From assembly GCF_001683795.1 (NCBI RefSeq), contig NZ_LIGX01000023.1, positions 19,161-83,160 of the forward strand: a DNA stretch of 64,000 nt, in the 5' to 3' direction. Below the pieces are notes generated by a model that saw only the letters and a list, made by a program, of their open reading frames with translations, was not told the DNA's origin and made no database searches. A program made the position numbers and the translations under genes. Shown here piece after piece: positions 15,831-25,348 of this stretch. Position 1 is the stretch's first letter, and each line of letters starts with the position of its first letter. This stretch comes from Neoakkermansia glycaniphila (GTDB lineage Bacteria > Verrucomicrobiota > Verrucomicrobiia > Verrucomicrobiales > Akkermansiaceae).

Positions 15831-16844
15831 TCATTCACCCTTCACCGGATAAGTGAAATGGGAAAGCAGCTGGTGCGCGGCCGACACGGGATCAAGCTTG
15901 CCGCAAGCGACCTTGTTCTCCAAATCCGGCAAATGGCTGGCTACATCGGGATGCTGCGCAAAGGCATGCAGCAACGCCTCGTGTACGAGAGCCTGCACCC
16001 AGTCGAGCGACTGGCGGCGGCGGCGTTCGTACCACTGGCCGTTCTTCTGCTGCTTCGTTCGGAAATCCATCAGCATGTGTTCGATCGCATCAAGGCCCCG
16101 CCCTTCCAGCGAAGAGCATGTCAGCACCTCGGGAGTCCAACCCGGCGTGGGCGACTGCAAATAATGCAGCACCATCTTGAGCTCCTGCTGGTGGGCAAGG
16201 GCTCGCTGGTGGTTGTCGCCGTCGTCCTTCGTCACGATCAACAGATCGGCCAGCTCCATAATGCCGCGCTTGATCCCCTGCAAATCGTCCCCTGCCCCCG
16301 TAATCAGAAGCAGGAAGAAAATATCCACCATCGAACGCACCGTCGTCTCGGACTGCCCGACGCCTACGGTCTCCACCAGAATCACATCGTACCCGGCCGC
16401 CTCGCAGGCGATCATCGTCTCGCGGGACTTGCGGGCCACGCCGCCGAGAGTTCCGGCGGAAGGCGAAGGGCGAATAAACGCATTCTCATGGCCGGAAAGC
16501 ACCTCCATGCGGGTCTTGTCGCCCATTACGGATCCCTTCGACAACGAAGAAGAAGGATCGATCGCCAGCACGGCCACCTTGAGCCCCCGTTCGCAAAGAT
16601 AACAACCGAATGCCTCGATAAACGTCGACTTCCCGGCTCCCGGCACACCGGTAATCCCAATGCGAATCGCCTTGCCCGAATGCGGAAGCAGACGCGAGAT
16701 CAACTCGCGCGCAGGCTCCTGATCGCGCTTGGCATTGCTCTCAATCAGCGTAATGGCACGGCCGAGCATGGCCGGATTGCCATCCAGCACCCCGCGCGAC
16801 AAGGCCTCGGGATCGAAACGCGACTTGGAACCGGGCAAACTCAT
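15831..16844 (-). CDS. meaB: Methylmalonyl-CoA mutase-associated GTPase MeaB (ArgK family)
   Basis: A 337-residue G3E-type GTPase that protects and reactivates adenosylcobalamin-dependent methylmalonyl-CoA mutase. The P-loop is GVPGAGKSTFIEAFG (about residue 62). Later come the Mg-binding ID-P-S-S-S switch segment (LAIDPSSSLSKGSVMGDKTRM) and VILVETVGVGQSETTV, then the ITKDD base-specificity element (LLIVTKDDGDN). No mutase gene is in the window. By family knowledge this gene supports B12-dependent succinate-to-propionate metabolism, which fits Akkermansia. It is 11 nt downstream of the efflux outer-membrane gene, so it may be the last gene of that transcript. Confidence 0.94.
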   Translation of the reverse strand: MSLPGSKSRFDPEALSRGVLDGNPAMLGRAITLIESNAKRDQEPARELISRLLPHSGKAIRIGITGVPGAGKSTFIEAFGCYLCERGLKVAVLAIDPSSSLSKGSVMGDKTRMEVLSGHENAFIRPSPSAGTLGGVARKSRETMIACEAAGYDVILVETVGVGQSETTVRSMVDIFFLLLITGAGDDLQGIKRGIMELADLLIVTKDDGDNHQRALAHQQELKMVLHYLQSPTPGWTPEVLTCSSLEGRGLDAIEHMLMDFRTKQQKNGQWYERRRRQSLDWVQALVHEALLHAFAQHPDVASHLPDLENKVACGKLDPVSAAHQLLSHFTYPVKGE

Positions 16845-16855
16845 GGCTACGATAC

Positions 16856-18325
16856 TCAGTCTTGGGAATTCTTATTGGAAGCTCCGGAAAGCATCTCGCG
16901 GTTATCCTGCTGCCAGCCGCCGCCGAGCGCCGTGTACAGCGTCGGAAGGGTCGAAGCATACTGGTAGCGGTACTGGCTCAGCGCCGTCAGCGCGGGGAAC
17001 AGATTCTGCTGCGCCGTCAGCACCTCATAATAGCTCGAAAGACCGTTCGTATAGCGGTCCATGGACGATTCCACCGCCGTGCGGTAGGCAGCTACGGCCT
17101 TCTCCTGCTCGACGATAATTTCGTTCAGCTTGGCACGCTGGATCAGCGTCGTAGATACATCGGCCAAAGCCGAAAGCACGGACTGCTCGTACGCATTCTT
17201 GGCCGCAAGGAAATTATTGCGGGCAACCAGCTCATTCGCACGCAACGTACCTGCCTGGAACAGCGGTCCGGACAAATCCGCGCCCACGCCCCATGCAGAC
17301 TTGTGCTTCGTCGCACGAGCCAGATCGGACGACACGAGGCCGCCTCCGCCCGTCAAAGAAATGGAAGGAAAATAATTGGTAATTGCCACGCCGATCTCGG
17401 CATTCGCCGAACGCAGCTCGAACTCCTTCTGACGCACATCGGGACGATTGGCCAGAATCTGGGCAGGAAGCCCGGCAGGCACGCGAGCCGCACCGGCCAC
17501 GGATTGCAGAGAACCGCTACGCCGGATCGAACCCGGGGTGCGGCCGGCCAAAACGCTCAGCGTATTCTCCAGCGCGGCAATCTCGGCTTCCAACGCAGGC
17601 ACCTGCGCCTTGCTGGCTGCCAGAGCCGCCTCGGCGGACGCCACCTGGAGCTTATCGCCGATACCGCCGTCAAGCTGAGCCTGGAAAAGATTCAAGGACT
17701 TCGTGTAAGAAGTCACAGCCTCACGCGTGATTTCCAGCTCCTGATCCAATTGCAGCAACTGGAGATAACCGTCCGCCACCTGCCGCAGCAGGGAAAGCAT
17801 CAGGGCGCGCTGGCCTTCCTCGGAAGCGAGGTACTGGGCCACGGCGGACTCCGTCGCACGGCGGGTCTTGCCCCACAAATCGATTTCCCAGGAAACGGCG
17901 CCCTTCATCATGCCCGGAGCCGTCGTCACACCATTCATCTGGGTCATGTTGCCCATGGCGTAGTTCGAACCCTTGGACACGCCGCCGCCGTAGGAAACCC
18001 ACGGGAACAGCGGAGCGCGCGCGATCGTCACATACTGGCGAGCGCTATCCACATTCGCCATCATGGACTTCAAATCGCGGTTATTGGCATACGTATCGCG
18101 CAGCAAGCTCTGCAGCTCATTGTTGCGCAGAACCTTCCACCAGGGAAGATCGGCCACGGACTCGGAAGACGAATTGCCGCCCCGGAATTCGGCGGGAACG
18201 GCCATATCGTTCTTCTTGTAATCGGGACCGAACTTGCAGGAAGACAGAGCCAGTGCAGCGATTGCCAACGCTGCACTTCTCCACACAAGGCTGCCGTGAG
18301 ATTTCATATATTGGGTTTTATTCAT
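16856..18325 (-). CDS. TolC/NodT-type outer membrane efflux lipoprotein
   Basis: A 489-residue outer-membrane channel component of a tripartite RND pump. The N terminus has a lipobox (AALALSSCKFGPDYKKN), and the C-F/T-x-G-P-D-Y start is typical of NodT-family efflux lipoproteins. Two internally similar halves follow, with helical barrel segments (LQLLQLDQELEITREAVTSY; LNEIIVEQEKAVAAYRTAVE) and the usual ANRPDVRQKEFEL motif in the middle. It trimerises to form the outer-membrane duct. It is third in the operon after the adaptor and pump genes, with a gap of about 120 nt after the pump stop. Substrates cannot be predicted. Confidence 0.93.
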   Translation of the reverse strand: MNKTQYMKSHGSLVWRSAALAIAALALSSCKFGPDYKKNDMAVPAEFRGGNSSSESVADLPWWKVLRNNELQSLLRDTYANNRDLKSMMANVDSARQYVTIARAPLFPWVSYGGGVSKGSNYAMGNMTQMNGVTTAPGMMKGAVSWEIDLWGKTRRATESAVAQYLASEEGQRALMLSLLRQVADGYLQLLQLDQELEITREAVTSYTKSLNLFQAQLDGGIGDKLQVASAEAALAASKAQVPALEAEIAALENTLSVLAGRTPGSIRRSGSLQSVAGAARVPAGLPAQILANRPDVRQKEFELRSANAEIGVAITNYFPSISLTGGGGLVSSDLARATKHKSAWGVGADLSGPLFQAGTLRANELVARNNFLAAKNAYEQSVLSALADVSTTLIQRAKLNEIIVEQEKAVAAYRTAVESSMDRYTNGLSSYYEVLTAQQNLFPALTALSQYRYQYASTLPTLYTALGGGWQQDNREMLSGASNKNSQD

Positions 18326-18445
18326 AAATGTCGATCATTTGTCTGGATGAACAGGACACCTCCTGCCCGCCCGGACTATCATCTACCGTCAGGCGGGCAA
18401 TCAATGTCCCTATTCTTATCAATCCATGGTTGAGAGGAAAAGATG

Positions 18446-21400
18446 TTATTTTTCTGCATTGCCCGGTTCGGCGGGAACCGCTTCACTTGCCGGAGGTTCG
18501 GGAAGGCCAGCGTCTTCCGCAGCCAGCACCTTGTAGGCATATTCTTCATCGGGGTCGGGGCCCACGTGGTGCTTCTTGATCTTCACGCGGAACAGCCTCA
18601 CGACAAAGACAAAGCTGCAGGGAATCAGGAAACAGCCGACAATCGTCGAGAACAGCATGCCGACAACCACCACGATACCGATGGCGAAACGGGCCGATGC
18701 GCCCGGCCCCGTCGCCAGCACCAGCGGCAAACAACCGAGAATGAAGGCGAAGGACGTCATCAGAATCGGGCGCAAGCGCAGCTTGGCCGCGGAAAGCGTC
18801 GCTTCGAACAGAGGCTTGCCTCGCTCCATTTCCAGCACGGCGAACTCGACAATCAGAATCGCGTTCTTCGCCGCAAGTCCGATCAGCATCACCAGACCGA
18901 TCTGGGCATACAGATTCAGTTCCACATGTGCAGCAGCCAAGCCGACAAACGCACCCAGCACCGCGATCGGCACCGTAAGGAACACGCTCAGCGGCAAGGC
19001 CCATTTTTCATACAGGGCAGCCAGAATCAGGAAGGCAAACAGGCCGGACATGGCAAAGATAGCACCGAGGCCAAGCCCCTTCTGCGCCTTTTCTTCCTGA
19101 TAGCTCATCTGGCTGTATTCATAGCCCATATCGGGCGACATTGTCTCGGCAAACACCCTTTCCAGCTCCTTCATCGTCTCTGACGATGAGAAACCGGACT
19201 TCACCTCGATATTGAGCTGCGCCGCATTGTACAGATTTTGATGCATCACGAACTCGGCATCGAAAATATCTTCAACCCGCACCAAGGCAGACAGAGGGAA
19301 GTTCTCTCCCTTCGCATTGCGAACGTAGAAATTCTTCAGCATATCCACATTGGTACGGTTTTCACCGGCGCCCTGAATATACACCTGCCACTGTTGACCG
19401 TACAACGTCACATAATTGATGAAAAGCGAACCGTAGTAGGCCTGCAAAAGCTTGTAGGCATCCTCCAGCTTCACCCCTTGGGCAAAACACTTCTTCTCAT
19501 CCAGCACGAACCGCTTCTGCGGCACGGCATTCATCATCTGAAGAGGGCTATTCACATTAGCCACGGCGGGAAGCTTTTGAACCTCGGCGACAAACTTGTT
19601 CAGTTGCTGGCTCAAATAAGGCACACCGCGCCCTTCTCTGTCTTCCAGAATGAAGGTAATGCCACTGGATGTACCCACCCCGTCAATCGCAGGCGGAGTT
19701 GACACGAACACAATGGCATCGATCCCCCGTTTGGAATTATTCAATTGCTTCTCGAAAAGCTCTTTCAGCGCGACCGCACCCTGATCCCGATTGGGACGTT
19801 CATCCCAGTCCTTCAATGTCACAAAGAAGAAACCGCTGTTCGATGTCTGGATATTCGCCATCACGTTGATCCCGATCACCGAACATACAGCCTTCACATT
19901 TTCGTTGCTTTGGACAATCTTTTCGACCTCTTTCACCTGTTCCAGCGTACGCTGCATGGAAGCGGACGAAGGCAGCGTCATGCCGATCATCAAAAAGCCC
20001 TTATCTTCCGTCGGCAGGAAACCGCCGGGCACCTGCTTGGCCACAGGAATGATCAGAAGCGAGATCAAGGCCAGAAGCGGAATACTGATCAGCAGCTTAC
20101 GTGACAGGAAACCGCACGTACGGGCATAACCGTGCGCCGTCGCATCATACCCCTTGTTGAACCAGCGATAGAACTTGCGGAGCGGCGAATGGCCTTCCAG
20201 CGATTTCGGGCGAAGCAGAATCGCACTCAAGGCAGGCGATAGTGTCAAGGCATTGAATGCCGAAATCAGCATCGAAATGGCGATCGTCACCGCGAACTGC
20301 TGGAACAGAGTCCCCGTAATACCCGGCAACAAAAGAGATGGCAGGAACACGGCAGCCAGCACGAGCGCAATAGCCACCACGGGACCGGACACTTCCTTCA
20401 TGGCGGCAAACGAAGCCTGGCGCGGCGTCATGCCGCGCTCCATATGGGATTCTACGGCTTCCACCACCACGATGGCATCGTCCACCACAAGGCCGATCGC
20501 CAGCACCATACCCATCAAACACACCGTATTCAGCGTGAATCCGAGCATCGGGAAGAAACAGAACGTCGTCACGATGGACACCGGCACGGCAATCGCCGGA
20601 ATCAGCGTCGCGCGCCAGCCCTGCAGGAAAACAAACACCACGATCACCACCAACACAAGAGCTTCGATCAGCGTCTTCTGAATTTCTTCGATCGAGGAAC
20701 GAACCGAAAGGGTCGTATCAAGAGCCACAAGACCTTGCAAACCGGGAGGGAAACTCTTCTCATACTTCGCCAGACAATCCTTTACCGCGTCCACCGTCTC
20801 AATAGCGTTGGAACCGGGAGCCTGATACACGGCAATCACACCGGCTGGCTCGGCATTATAACGTCCCATCAAGGCGTACGTCTGTGCGCCGAGTTCTATC
20901 TTGGCGATATCCTTCAGGTAAACGAACTTCGTTCCGTCCGCCTTGATAATGATATTCTCGAACTCCGTCTCCGTCTTCAGGCGCCCTTTCGTACGCACCG
21001 TATAGGTAAATTCCTGCCCTGCAGGAGCCGGTTCAGAGCCGATCTGACCACCGGGATTCACCGTATTCTGCGTACGGATGGCATTCTGCACGTCGGAAAC
21101 CGAAATTCCTCGTTGCGCCATCGTCACCGTATCCAGCCAGATACGCATCGCGTAACGTCCGGCGCCGAACACCTGCACGTCGCCCACACCGGGTACGCGC
21201 TTCACCGGATCCACCAGCGACACATACGCATAATTCGCCAGATACACTGCATCGAACGTATTGTCGGGAGACGTCAGCGAATACAGCAGCAAAGGCACCC
21301 CGGTGGACTTCTTGATCGTAATGCCCATCTGAGCCACTTCCGTGGGCAGCTGCGTCGTCGCCTGCGCATAGCGCATGTACGTCTGCACCTGATCCATGTC

Positions 21401-21700
21401 CGGATTCGTGCCCGTCTCGAACACCACGTTCATGGAGCATGTACCGTTACTTGAGTTCACGGACGTCATGTAATCCATGCCCGTCAGACCGGAAAGCTGG
21501 GACTCAATCGGCGTTGCCACCGAGTCGGCCACCGTCTGGGCATCGGCGCCGGGATAGGTCGCCGACAGAGTAATCGTGGGAGGCGCAATATCCGGATACT
21601 CGGAAATCGGCAACCGGAGCAACGAAATCACGCCCAGCAGAGATGTAACGATCGCGATCACCATCGCGATAAGCGGATGCTTGATGAAATAGGAAGACAT
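18446..21700 (-). CDS. RND efflux pump, inner membrane permease (HAE1 family)
   Basis: A 1084-residue proton-driven pump with the AcrB architecture: a first TM helix (FIKHPLIAMVIAIVTSLLG), a large periplasmic porter loop, six helices, a second loop and the last helices. HAE1 hallmarks are SEYPDIAPPTITLSATYPGADAQTV near the N terminus, the TM4 segment GLVVDDAIVVVEAVE with its proton-relay Asp pair, and the GxLPxEDKG-like segment GGFLPTEDKGF in the second half. The start is placed at MSSYFIKHP; an extension of 10 residues exists upstream. It extrudes hydrophobic toxicants, antibiotics or bile-type compounds; the last is plausible in the gut but inferred. The C terminus has a charged tail of about 50 residues. 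Confidence 0.96.
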   Translation of the reverse strand: MSSYFIKHPLIAMVIAIVTSLLGVISLLRLPISEYPDIAPPTITLSATYPGADAQTVADSVATPIESQLSGLTGMDYMTSVNSSNGTCSMNVVFETGTNPDMDQVQTYMRYAQATTQLPTEVAQMGITIKKSTGVPLLLYSLTSPDNTFDAVYLANYAYVSLVDPVKRVPGVGDVQVFGAGRYAMRIWLDTVTMAQRGISVSDVQNAIRTQNTVNPGGQIGSEPAPAGQEFTYTVRTKGRLKTETEFENIIIKADGTKFVYLKDIAKIELGAQTYALMGRYNAEPAGVIAVYQAPGSNAIETVDAVKDCLAKYEKSFPPGLQGLVALDTTLSVRSSIEEIQKTLIEALVLVVIVVFVFLQGWRATLIPAIAVPVSIVTTFCFFPMLGFTLNTVCLMGMVLAIGLVVDDAIVVVEAVESHMERGMTPRQASFAAMKEVSGPVVAIALVLAAVFLPSLLLPGITGTLFQQFAVTIAISMLISAFNALTLSPALSAILLRPKSLEGHSPLRKFYRWFNKGYDATAHGYARTCGFLSRKLLISIPLLALISLLIIPVAKQVPGGFLPTEDKGFLMIGMTLPSSASMQRTLEQVKEVEKIVQSNENVKAVCSVIGINVMANIQTSNSGFFFVTLKDWDERPNRDQGAVALKELFEKQLNNSKRGIDAIVFVSTPPAIDGVGTSSGITFILEDREGRGVPYLSQQLNKFVAEVQKLPAVANVNSPLQMMNAVPQKRFVLDEKKCFAQGVKLEDAYKLLQAYYGSLFINYVTLYGQQWQVYIQGAGENRTNVDMLKNFYVRNAKGENFPLSALVRVEDIFDAEFVMHQNLYNAAQLNIEVKSGFSSSETMKELERVFAETMSPDMGYEYSQMSYQEEKAQKGLGLGAIFAMSGLFAFLILAALYEKWALPLSVFLTVPIAVLGAFVGLAAAHVELNLYAQIGLVMLIGLAAKNAILIVEFAVLEMERGKPLFEATLSAAKLRLRPILMTSFAFILGCLPLVLATGPGASARFAIGIVVVVGMLFSTIVGCFLIPCSFVFVVRLFRVKIKKHHVGPDPDEEYAYKVLAAEDAGLPEPPASEAVPAEPGNAEK

Positions 21701-21764
21701 AAGAAAACAAGTTAAACATGCGGACGACAAACCGGAAGGTCGCCCTCAGTCGATTGATGGCAGC

Positions 21765-23141
21765 TTATTTGGAAGGAGCTGATTTCTCACCGGCAGCCGG
21801 AGCATGCATCGCAGCATCCTTGGCGGCTCCGTCGGCCGTTTCCGACACCTTCGAACTCTTCGACTCGATCGTCGGCTGAGGTGGTGAATACACGAACGGT
21901 TCAGGCCGGACGGGCTTATGCATTCCGGCAGCCTGCATGGCCGCCGTCGATCCCTGCACGACAACCTGAGTACCGGCGGGAAGCATCTTGTCCGGAGGCA
22001 GAAGGAGCGTAATCACCTGCATCGGCTGCACGCGTTCCTTGCCGTTTTCTTCCTTCACTTTCACATCCGTCACGGGACCAAGTTTGACCGGAACCATCGA
22101 AGGTACGTTATCCTTCCCGAGTACGATCACGAAATTGGCGCTTTGCACGCTCACAATGGCGCGCTCAGGCACAAGGGCTGCATTTTCGATCGTCTCCGTC
22201 ACGGCACGTACGCGCACGGACATGCCGGGACGCAGTACGAAATCGGGATTCGGCACCTGGCCGACCACGCTGATCTGCCCCGTGCCCATATCGACTGCGC
22301 GGTCGAGAGCCACCACATGTCCATCCTCTCCGTACGTCCTGCCGTCGGGAAGAATCAGCTGGAATTTGGGAATCAGATCCAGATTGCGCTCACCCTTCTT
22401 GAACTTGCCCAGCGTCTCAAGCACCGTCTTGTCACTCACGGCGAAATCGACACGGATCGGATTGATCGACGACACCGTCACCAAAGGATTTTGATTGGCA
22501 GGAGACAGCAAATCCCCCACGGAAGGAGCCGCCACACCGGCAATCCCGGAAATCGGAGCCTTGATCGTCGCATACTCGAGATTGATGCGGGCGGTTTCGA
22601 TCTGGGCTTCTGCCATCTGGATCTGGGCTTCGGCCTGCAATACCTGCGCTTCGCTCTCCTTCAACGCCTGCTGGGCGTCCGTCAAATTCTTCTCGGACAC
22701 GGAACCGCTCGCAACCAGCTTGGCGTAACGTTCCACATCCTGCTTGTTCTTGCCTTGGGCGGCCAGAGCCTGCGCTTTGGCGGCCTTGGCCTGAGCCAGC
22801 GTTGCCTTGGCTTGATCGAGAGTCGCCTGGAAAAGAGACTTGTCGATCTCGAACAAAGGCGCACCCTTCTCCACGAGGGAACCGTCCTTATAGCTCTTCT
22901 CCACCAGCACCCCCGTCACCTGCGGCTTCACGGCGGCATCTTCCACACCACGGAGATACCCGTACCATTCCTCGGACACATTGACGTTCTCGTGAATGAT
23001 CGGAGTTACCTGCACCGGGGCGGCCGGCATCTCGCCGTGCTGCTTGGCGGAAGCCTGATCCTTGCAGGAAGACAGCAGAGAACCGGAAACGGCAACCGTC
23101 ATACCGAGGGCAATAAGGGAAAATAAGCGATGAGTCGTCAT
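21765..23141 (-). CDS. RND efflux periplasmic adaptor (membrane fusion lipoprotein)
   Basis: A 458-residue HlyD/AcrA-type adaptor. The signal peptide ends in a lipobox (GSLLSSCKDQ), so it is a lipoprotein held at the inner membrane. Domains in order: a beta-barrel/lipoyl N-terminal half (WYGYLRGVEDAAVKPQVTGVL, then LVEKGAPLFEID), an alpha-helical hairpin of heptads (QATLDQAKATLAQAKAAKAQ), the second lipoyl half (ISGIAGVAAPSVGDLL), a beta-barrel and a membrane-proximal domain (PGMSVRVRAV). A Pro/Ser-rich tail of about 60 residues follows. It links pump and channel and is the first gene of the operon, with an AT-rich promoter region upstream. Confidence 0.95.
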   Translation of the reverse strand: MTTHRLFSLIALGMTVAVSGSLLSSCKDQASAKQHGEMPAAPVQVTPIIHENVNVSEEWYGYLRGVEDAAVKPQVTGVLVEKSYKDGSLVEKGAPLFEIDKSLFQATLDQAKATLAQAKAAKAQALAAQGKNKQDVERYAKLVASGSVSEKNLTDAQQALKESEAQVLQAEAQIQMAEAQIETARINLEYATIKAPISGIAGVAAPSVGDLLSPANQNPLVTVSSINPIRVDFAVSDKTVLETLGKFKKGERNLDLIPKFQLILPDGRTYGEDGHVVALDRAVDMGTGQISVVGQVPNPDFVLRPGMSVRVRAVTETIENAALVPERAIVSVQSANFVIVLGKDNVPSMVPVKLGPVTDVKVKEENGKERVQPMQVITLLLPPDKMLPAGTQVVVQGSTAAMQAAGMHKPVRPEPFVYSPPQPTIESKSSKVSETADGAAKDAAMHAPAAGEKSAPSK

Positions 23142-23442
23142 AATGGGAAAATGAAATCAGGAACTTCTCGCACGGTTGAACAACAATACGGGAAGGCGCG
23201 TTATTTTCACCTTTTCACGAAAACAGGTCAAGCCCTAATTCCACGTCAGCACGTCATGCAACATGCAATAAATTACTTGATAACAAACTTAAAATAAATC
23301 GATAAAAATAGTTAAAAAATGATAAAAATTAAATAGATAAACAGTCAAAACAACGATAACCAATCATCTTCACCACAGCTCCGGCACACATTACACCAAA
23401 AAACAATACTTGCGGCAAAAATACCGGGAAGGAGCCTCACCT
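23142..23442. other. AT-rich intergenic region upstream of the RND operon
   Basis: This is a 301-nt gap between two minus-strand genes. The part nearest the adaptor gene is G+C rich. The middle (about 23265-23350) is extremely AT rich and holds poly-A stretches, including TAAAAAATGATAAAA at 23313-23327, a 15-mer repeated exactly upstream of the outer-membrane protein gene at 36.7 kb. It presumably contains the efflux operon promoter and its control sites, but no convincing -35/-10 pair or palindrome can be assigned. No coding frame is evident. Confidence 0.5.
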
Positions 23443-24039
23443 TCAACGGCCGGACACAACAGGCAGCATCTCCGTTCCCTCCGAATCGGGAATCACATCC
23501 GGAGCAGGCACGCTGTCCGACGGAATGGAACCGCCCGCTCCGCCCTCCGTCTCGGACTGCCAGGCGGGCACATCCGTACGCACGGCAGGCGTCACAGCCT
23601 CCGGCGTAGAAATCGGAGCAGCTTCTGCACCGGGATCGCCCTCCGTTGCAGCCCCGGACGCGGCGGGAGCCTTCGGTTCCTCGATCTTCGGTTCGGAAAG
23701 CGGCCGGTAGGCATACACATAATCGCCTACCATCACCGTACCGCTCCTGATATCGGCCGGAATACGCAATGGATCCAGCCTCTCCTCGGACACCACCAAA
23801 TTGCCTGCACGCACCTTGAACCCTTCCGGCGCATGCGAAATCAGCGTCGTTCCCGGATCCGGCATGGGAGAAATCACACGAATCAGGGCAAAATGCTTAT
23901 CCGGGTACACCATATCGACCGTACCCACATACATGGGAGGAGGCGGAACATCCTTCGTCCGCATCGAAGCCGAAGGAGTCCCCACCTGCGAACAGGAAGC
24001 GGCCATTCCGGCACACACGAGAAGGCAGCATTTCTTCAC
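23443..24039 (-). CDS. Predicted lipoprotein with a C-terminal disordered tail
   Basis: A 198-residue protein starting at a GTG (MKKCCLLVCAGMAASCSQVG), which gives a good signal peptide with lipobox A-A-S-C; a TTG frame extension upstream is not credible. Residues about 30-115 form a compact domain (GTVDMVYPDKHFALIRVIS, ISHAPEGFKVRAGNLVVSEE, SGTVMVGDYVYAYRPLSEP) that looks like a small beta-rich fold: valine/isoleucine strands alternating with turns. The rest is Pro/Glu/Ala/Thr rich and disordered. No homologous family comes to mind. It probably sits at the membrane facing the periplasm. It is not clearly coupled to the tRNA on the other strand. Confidence 0.6.
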   Translation of the reverse strand: MKKCCLLVCAGMAASCSQVGTPSASMRTKDVPPPPMYVGTVDMVYPDKHFALIRVISPMPDPGTTLISHAPEGFKVRAGNLVVSEERLDPLRIPADIRSGTVMVGDYVYAYRPLSEPKIEEPKAPAASGAATEGDPGAEAAPISTPEAVTPAVRTDVPAWQSETEGGAGGSIPSDSVPAPDVIPDSEGTEMLPVVSGR

Positions 24040-24142
24040 ATGCCAGTTATACCAAAACCTCCCCCGGATTGTCAACGGAAGGCTGCGTTAACCGGAAAAC
24101 GCCGCATGGCAACAAAAAAAACGGGGGCAGTCAATTTCCTGG

Positions 24143-24171
24143 TTGACAGCAACAGGAAAATCATGCAATAT
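24143..24171 (+). promoter_or_regulatory. Promoter of tRNA-Ser
   Basis: A consensus -35 TTGACA (24143-24148) and CAATAT (24166-24171) are 17 nt apart, with the tRNA 5' end 20 nt further on. Confidence 0.65.
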
Positions 24172-24190
24172 ACGCCCGCACGCACCCCAC

Positions 24191-24283
24191 GGAGTGGTGG
24201 CTGAGCGGCTGAAAGCACTCCTTTGCTAAAGGAACGTACGGCTTTAAACTGTACCGAGGGTTCGAATCCCTCCCACTCCGCCA
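24191..24283 (+). tRNA. tRNA-Ser (GCU anticodon)
   Basis: A class II tRNA with full cloverleaf: acceptor GGAGTGG (24191-24197) pairs with CCACTCC (24273-24279), discriminator G, and an encoded CCA (24281-24283). The T arm is GAGGG-TTCGAAT-CCCTC and the D arm GCT...AGC. The anticodon loop TTGCTAA holds GCT, read as Ser codons AGC/AGU. A long variable arm (about 20 nt with GTAC...GTAC pairing) confirms serine. The first anticodon-stem pair is C27-A43, a mismatch, while the rest pairs well. It has its own promoter and terminator. Confidence 0.97.
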
Positions 24284-24302
24284 CCTTTTATATGCACTGA
24301 TT

Positions 24303-24329
24303 GCACCGTTTGCCAAACGGTGCTTTTTT
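24303..24329 (+). terminator. Terminator of tRNA-Ser
   Basis: A 9-bp stem GCACCGTTT / AAACGGTGC with a 3-nt loop is followed by six T residues, 20 nt after the tRNA end. Confidence 0.88.
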
Positions 24330-24466
24330 GTATCCGGCAATACAACAATGTGCCGACCGATGCCTCCGAACGGATCATCATGCGATACAGATTCCTCCCG
24401 GCAAAGAACGCCCGGCGCAGACGGGCACTTTCAACAGCTGGCAGCCAGACGGCCTCTGCCAATGCC

Positions 24467-25348
24467 TCAAAGGGTTGCAAGTTTATCGACCATGGAGTAC
24501 TTCGCCGGAAAATCGCATGATCCGGACATCCAGCGGTAAATGGTGATACGCGTCACACCGAAATGCGCGGCCAGTTTTTCGACGGCATCCACCTTCTTCA
24601 TGCCGGTCTCGACATGCTCCAGCAACCGTCTCCGGATGATCTCCTGCGGATCGAGCACCTTGCCGCGGTACCCGAGCAGGCGCTTGATCAGAGGCGCCGC
24701 CCGTTCCGCCGGGGTGACATTCCAATCACCTCCGATCCTGTTGATGAGAACGGCCAGACGGGCCGGATTAAGCTCACAGCCTACGAACCTCTTGCGGTTC
24801 CTGTGGGCATGGTACCCGACCAGGCCACGCCCCATCACAAAATCACCGATGCACTCGAAAGACTCGTTCTCGCATATCCATGCAATGATTTCCTCTTCAT
24901 CCATGTAATCGAGCTTCGGTTGCTTCGCTCTATTGCTCCCTCGGATGATGTAGCAGATATTCTCCTTTTTGTAATAATACGTCGAATTGTAGCAGGTCAC
25001 ATACTTATACAGCTTCCTCATCTCCGTAATGAAATCGGCCAGATATTCCTTGCCGATTTCGATATAGGCCGTTTGCGGAGCGATCTCCGCGAGAAGTTCG
25101 AATACCTTCTTGTAGAATGCGCGGAAATCGTCGAGATAATCGTTTCTTCCGGCTTTTGTGATGAAACTGTTCGCATTCCGCAAATTCCACGGAGGATCGA
25201 CGAAGACGAGGTCTGCCTCCTTCATCCATTCGGGAAGGCCGTCGAAAATATTGTTCACCGCCAGCAGATTGCCGTTCTGCTCCCACACTTCCCCATCCTT
25301 GATCGGGTACTTGTCGATGGAACCGTCGTATTTCCACTTCTCATTCAT
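24467..25348 (-). CDS. DNA methyltransferase (N4/N6, beta-type motif order) with C-terminal HTH
   Basis: A 293-residue predicted S-adenosylmethionine-dependent DNA methylase. Catalytic motif IV is DPPW at residues 51-54, near the N terminus. A region resembling the SAM-binding motif comes late, at about 171-200 (VMGRGLVGYHAHRNRKRFVG then CELNPARLA). Motif IV before motif I is the beta-class order of N4-cytosine/N6-adenine methylases. The usual F-x-G-S-G loop reads V-M-G-R-G, an unusual variant. Residues about 235-293 add a helix-turn-helix (AVEKLAAHFGVTRITIYRWM), perhaps for DNA recognition or autoregulation. It is the last gene of a four-gene operon and overlaps the ParB-like gene by 8 nt. 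No restriction enzyme gene accompanies it. G+C looks lower than in the flanking genes. Confidence 0.82.
   Translation of the reverse strand: MNEKWKYDGSIDKYPIKDGEVWEQNGNLLAVNNIFDGLPEWMKEADLVFVDPPWNLRNANSFITKAGRNDYLDDFRAFYKKVFELLAEIAPQTAYIEIGKEYLADFITEMRKLYKYVTCYNSTYYYKKENICYIIRGSNRAKQPKLDYMDEEEIIAWICENESFECIGDFVMGRGLVGYHAHRNRKRFVGCELNPARLAVLINRIGGDWNVTPAERAAPLIKRLLGYRGKVLDPQEIIRRRLLEHVETGMKKVDAVEKLAAHFGVTRITIYRWMSGSCDFPAKYSMVDKLATL

Noticed and set aside
23142..23442. A riboswitch upstream of the efflux operon
   Set aside because: The region is AT-rich but has no recognisable aptamer core such as a B12 box or T box, and no paired terminator before the adaptor gene.
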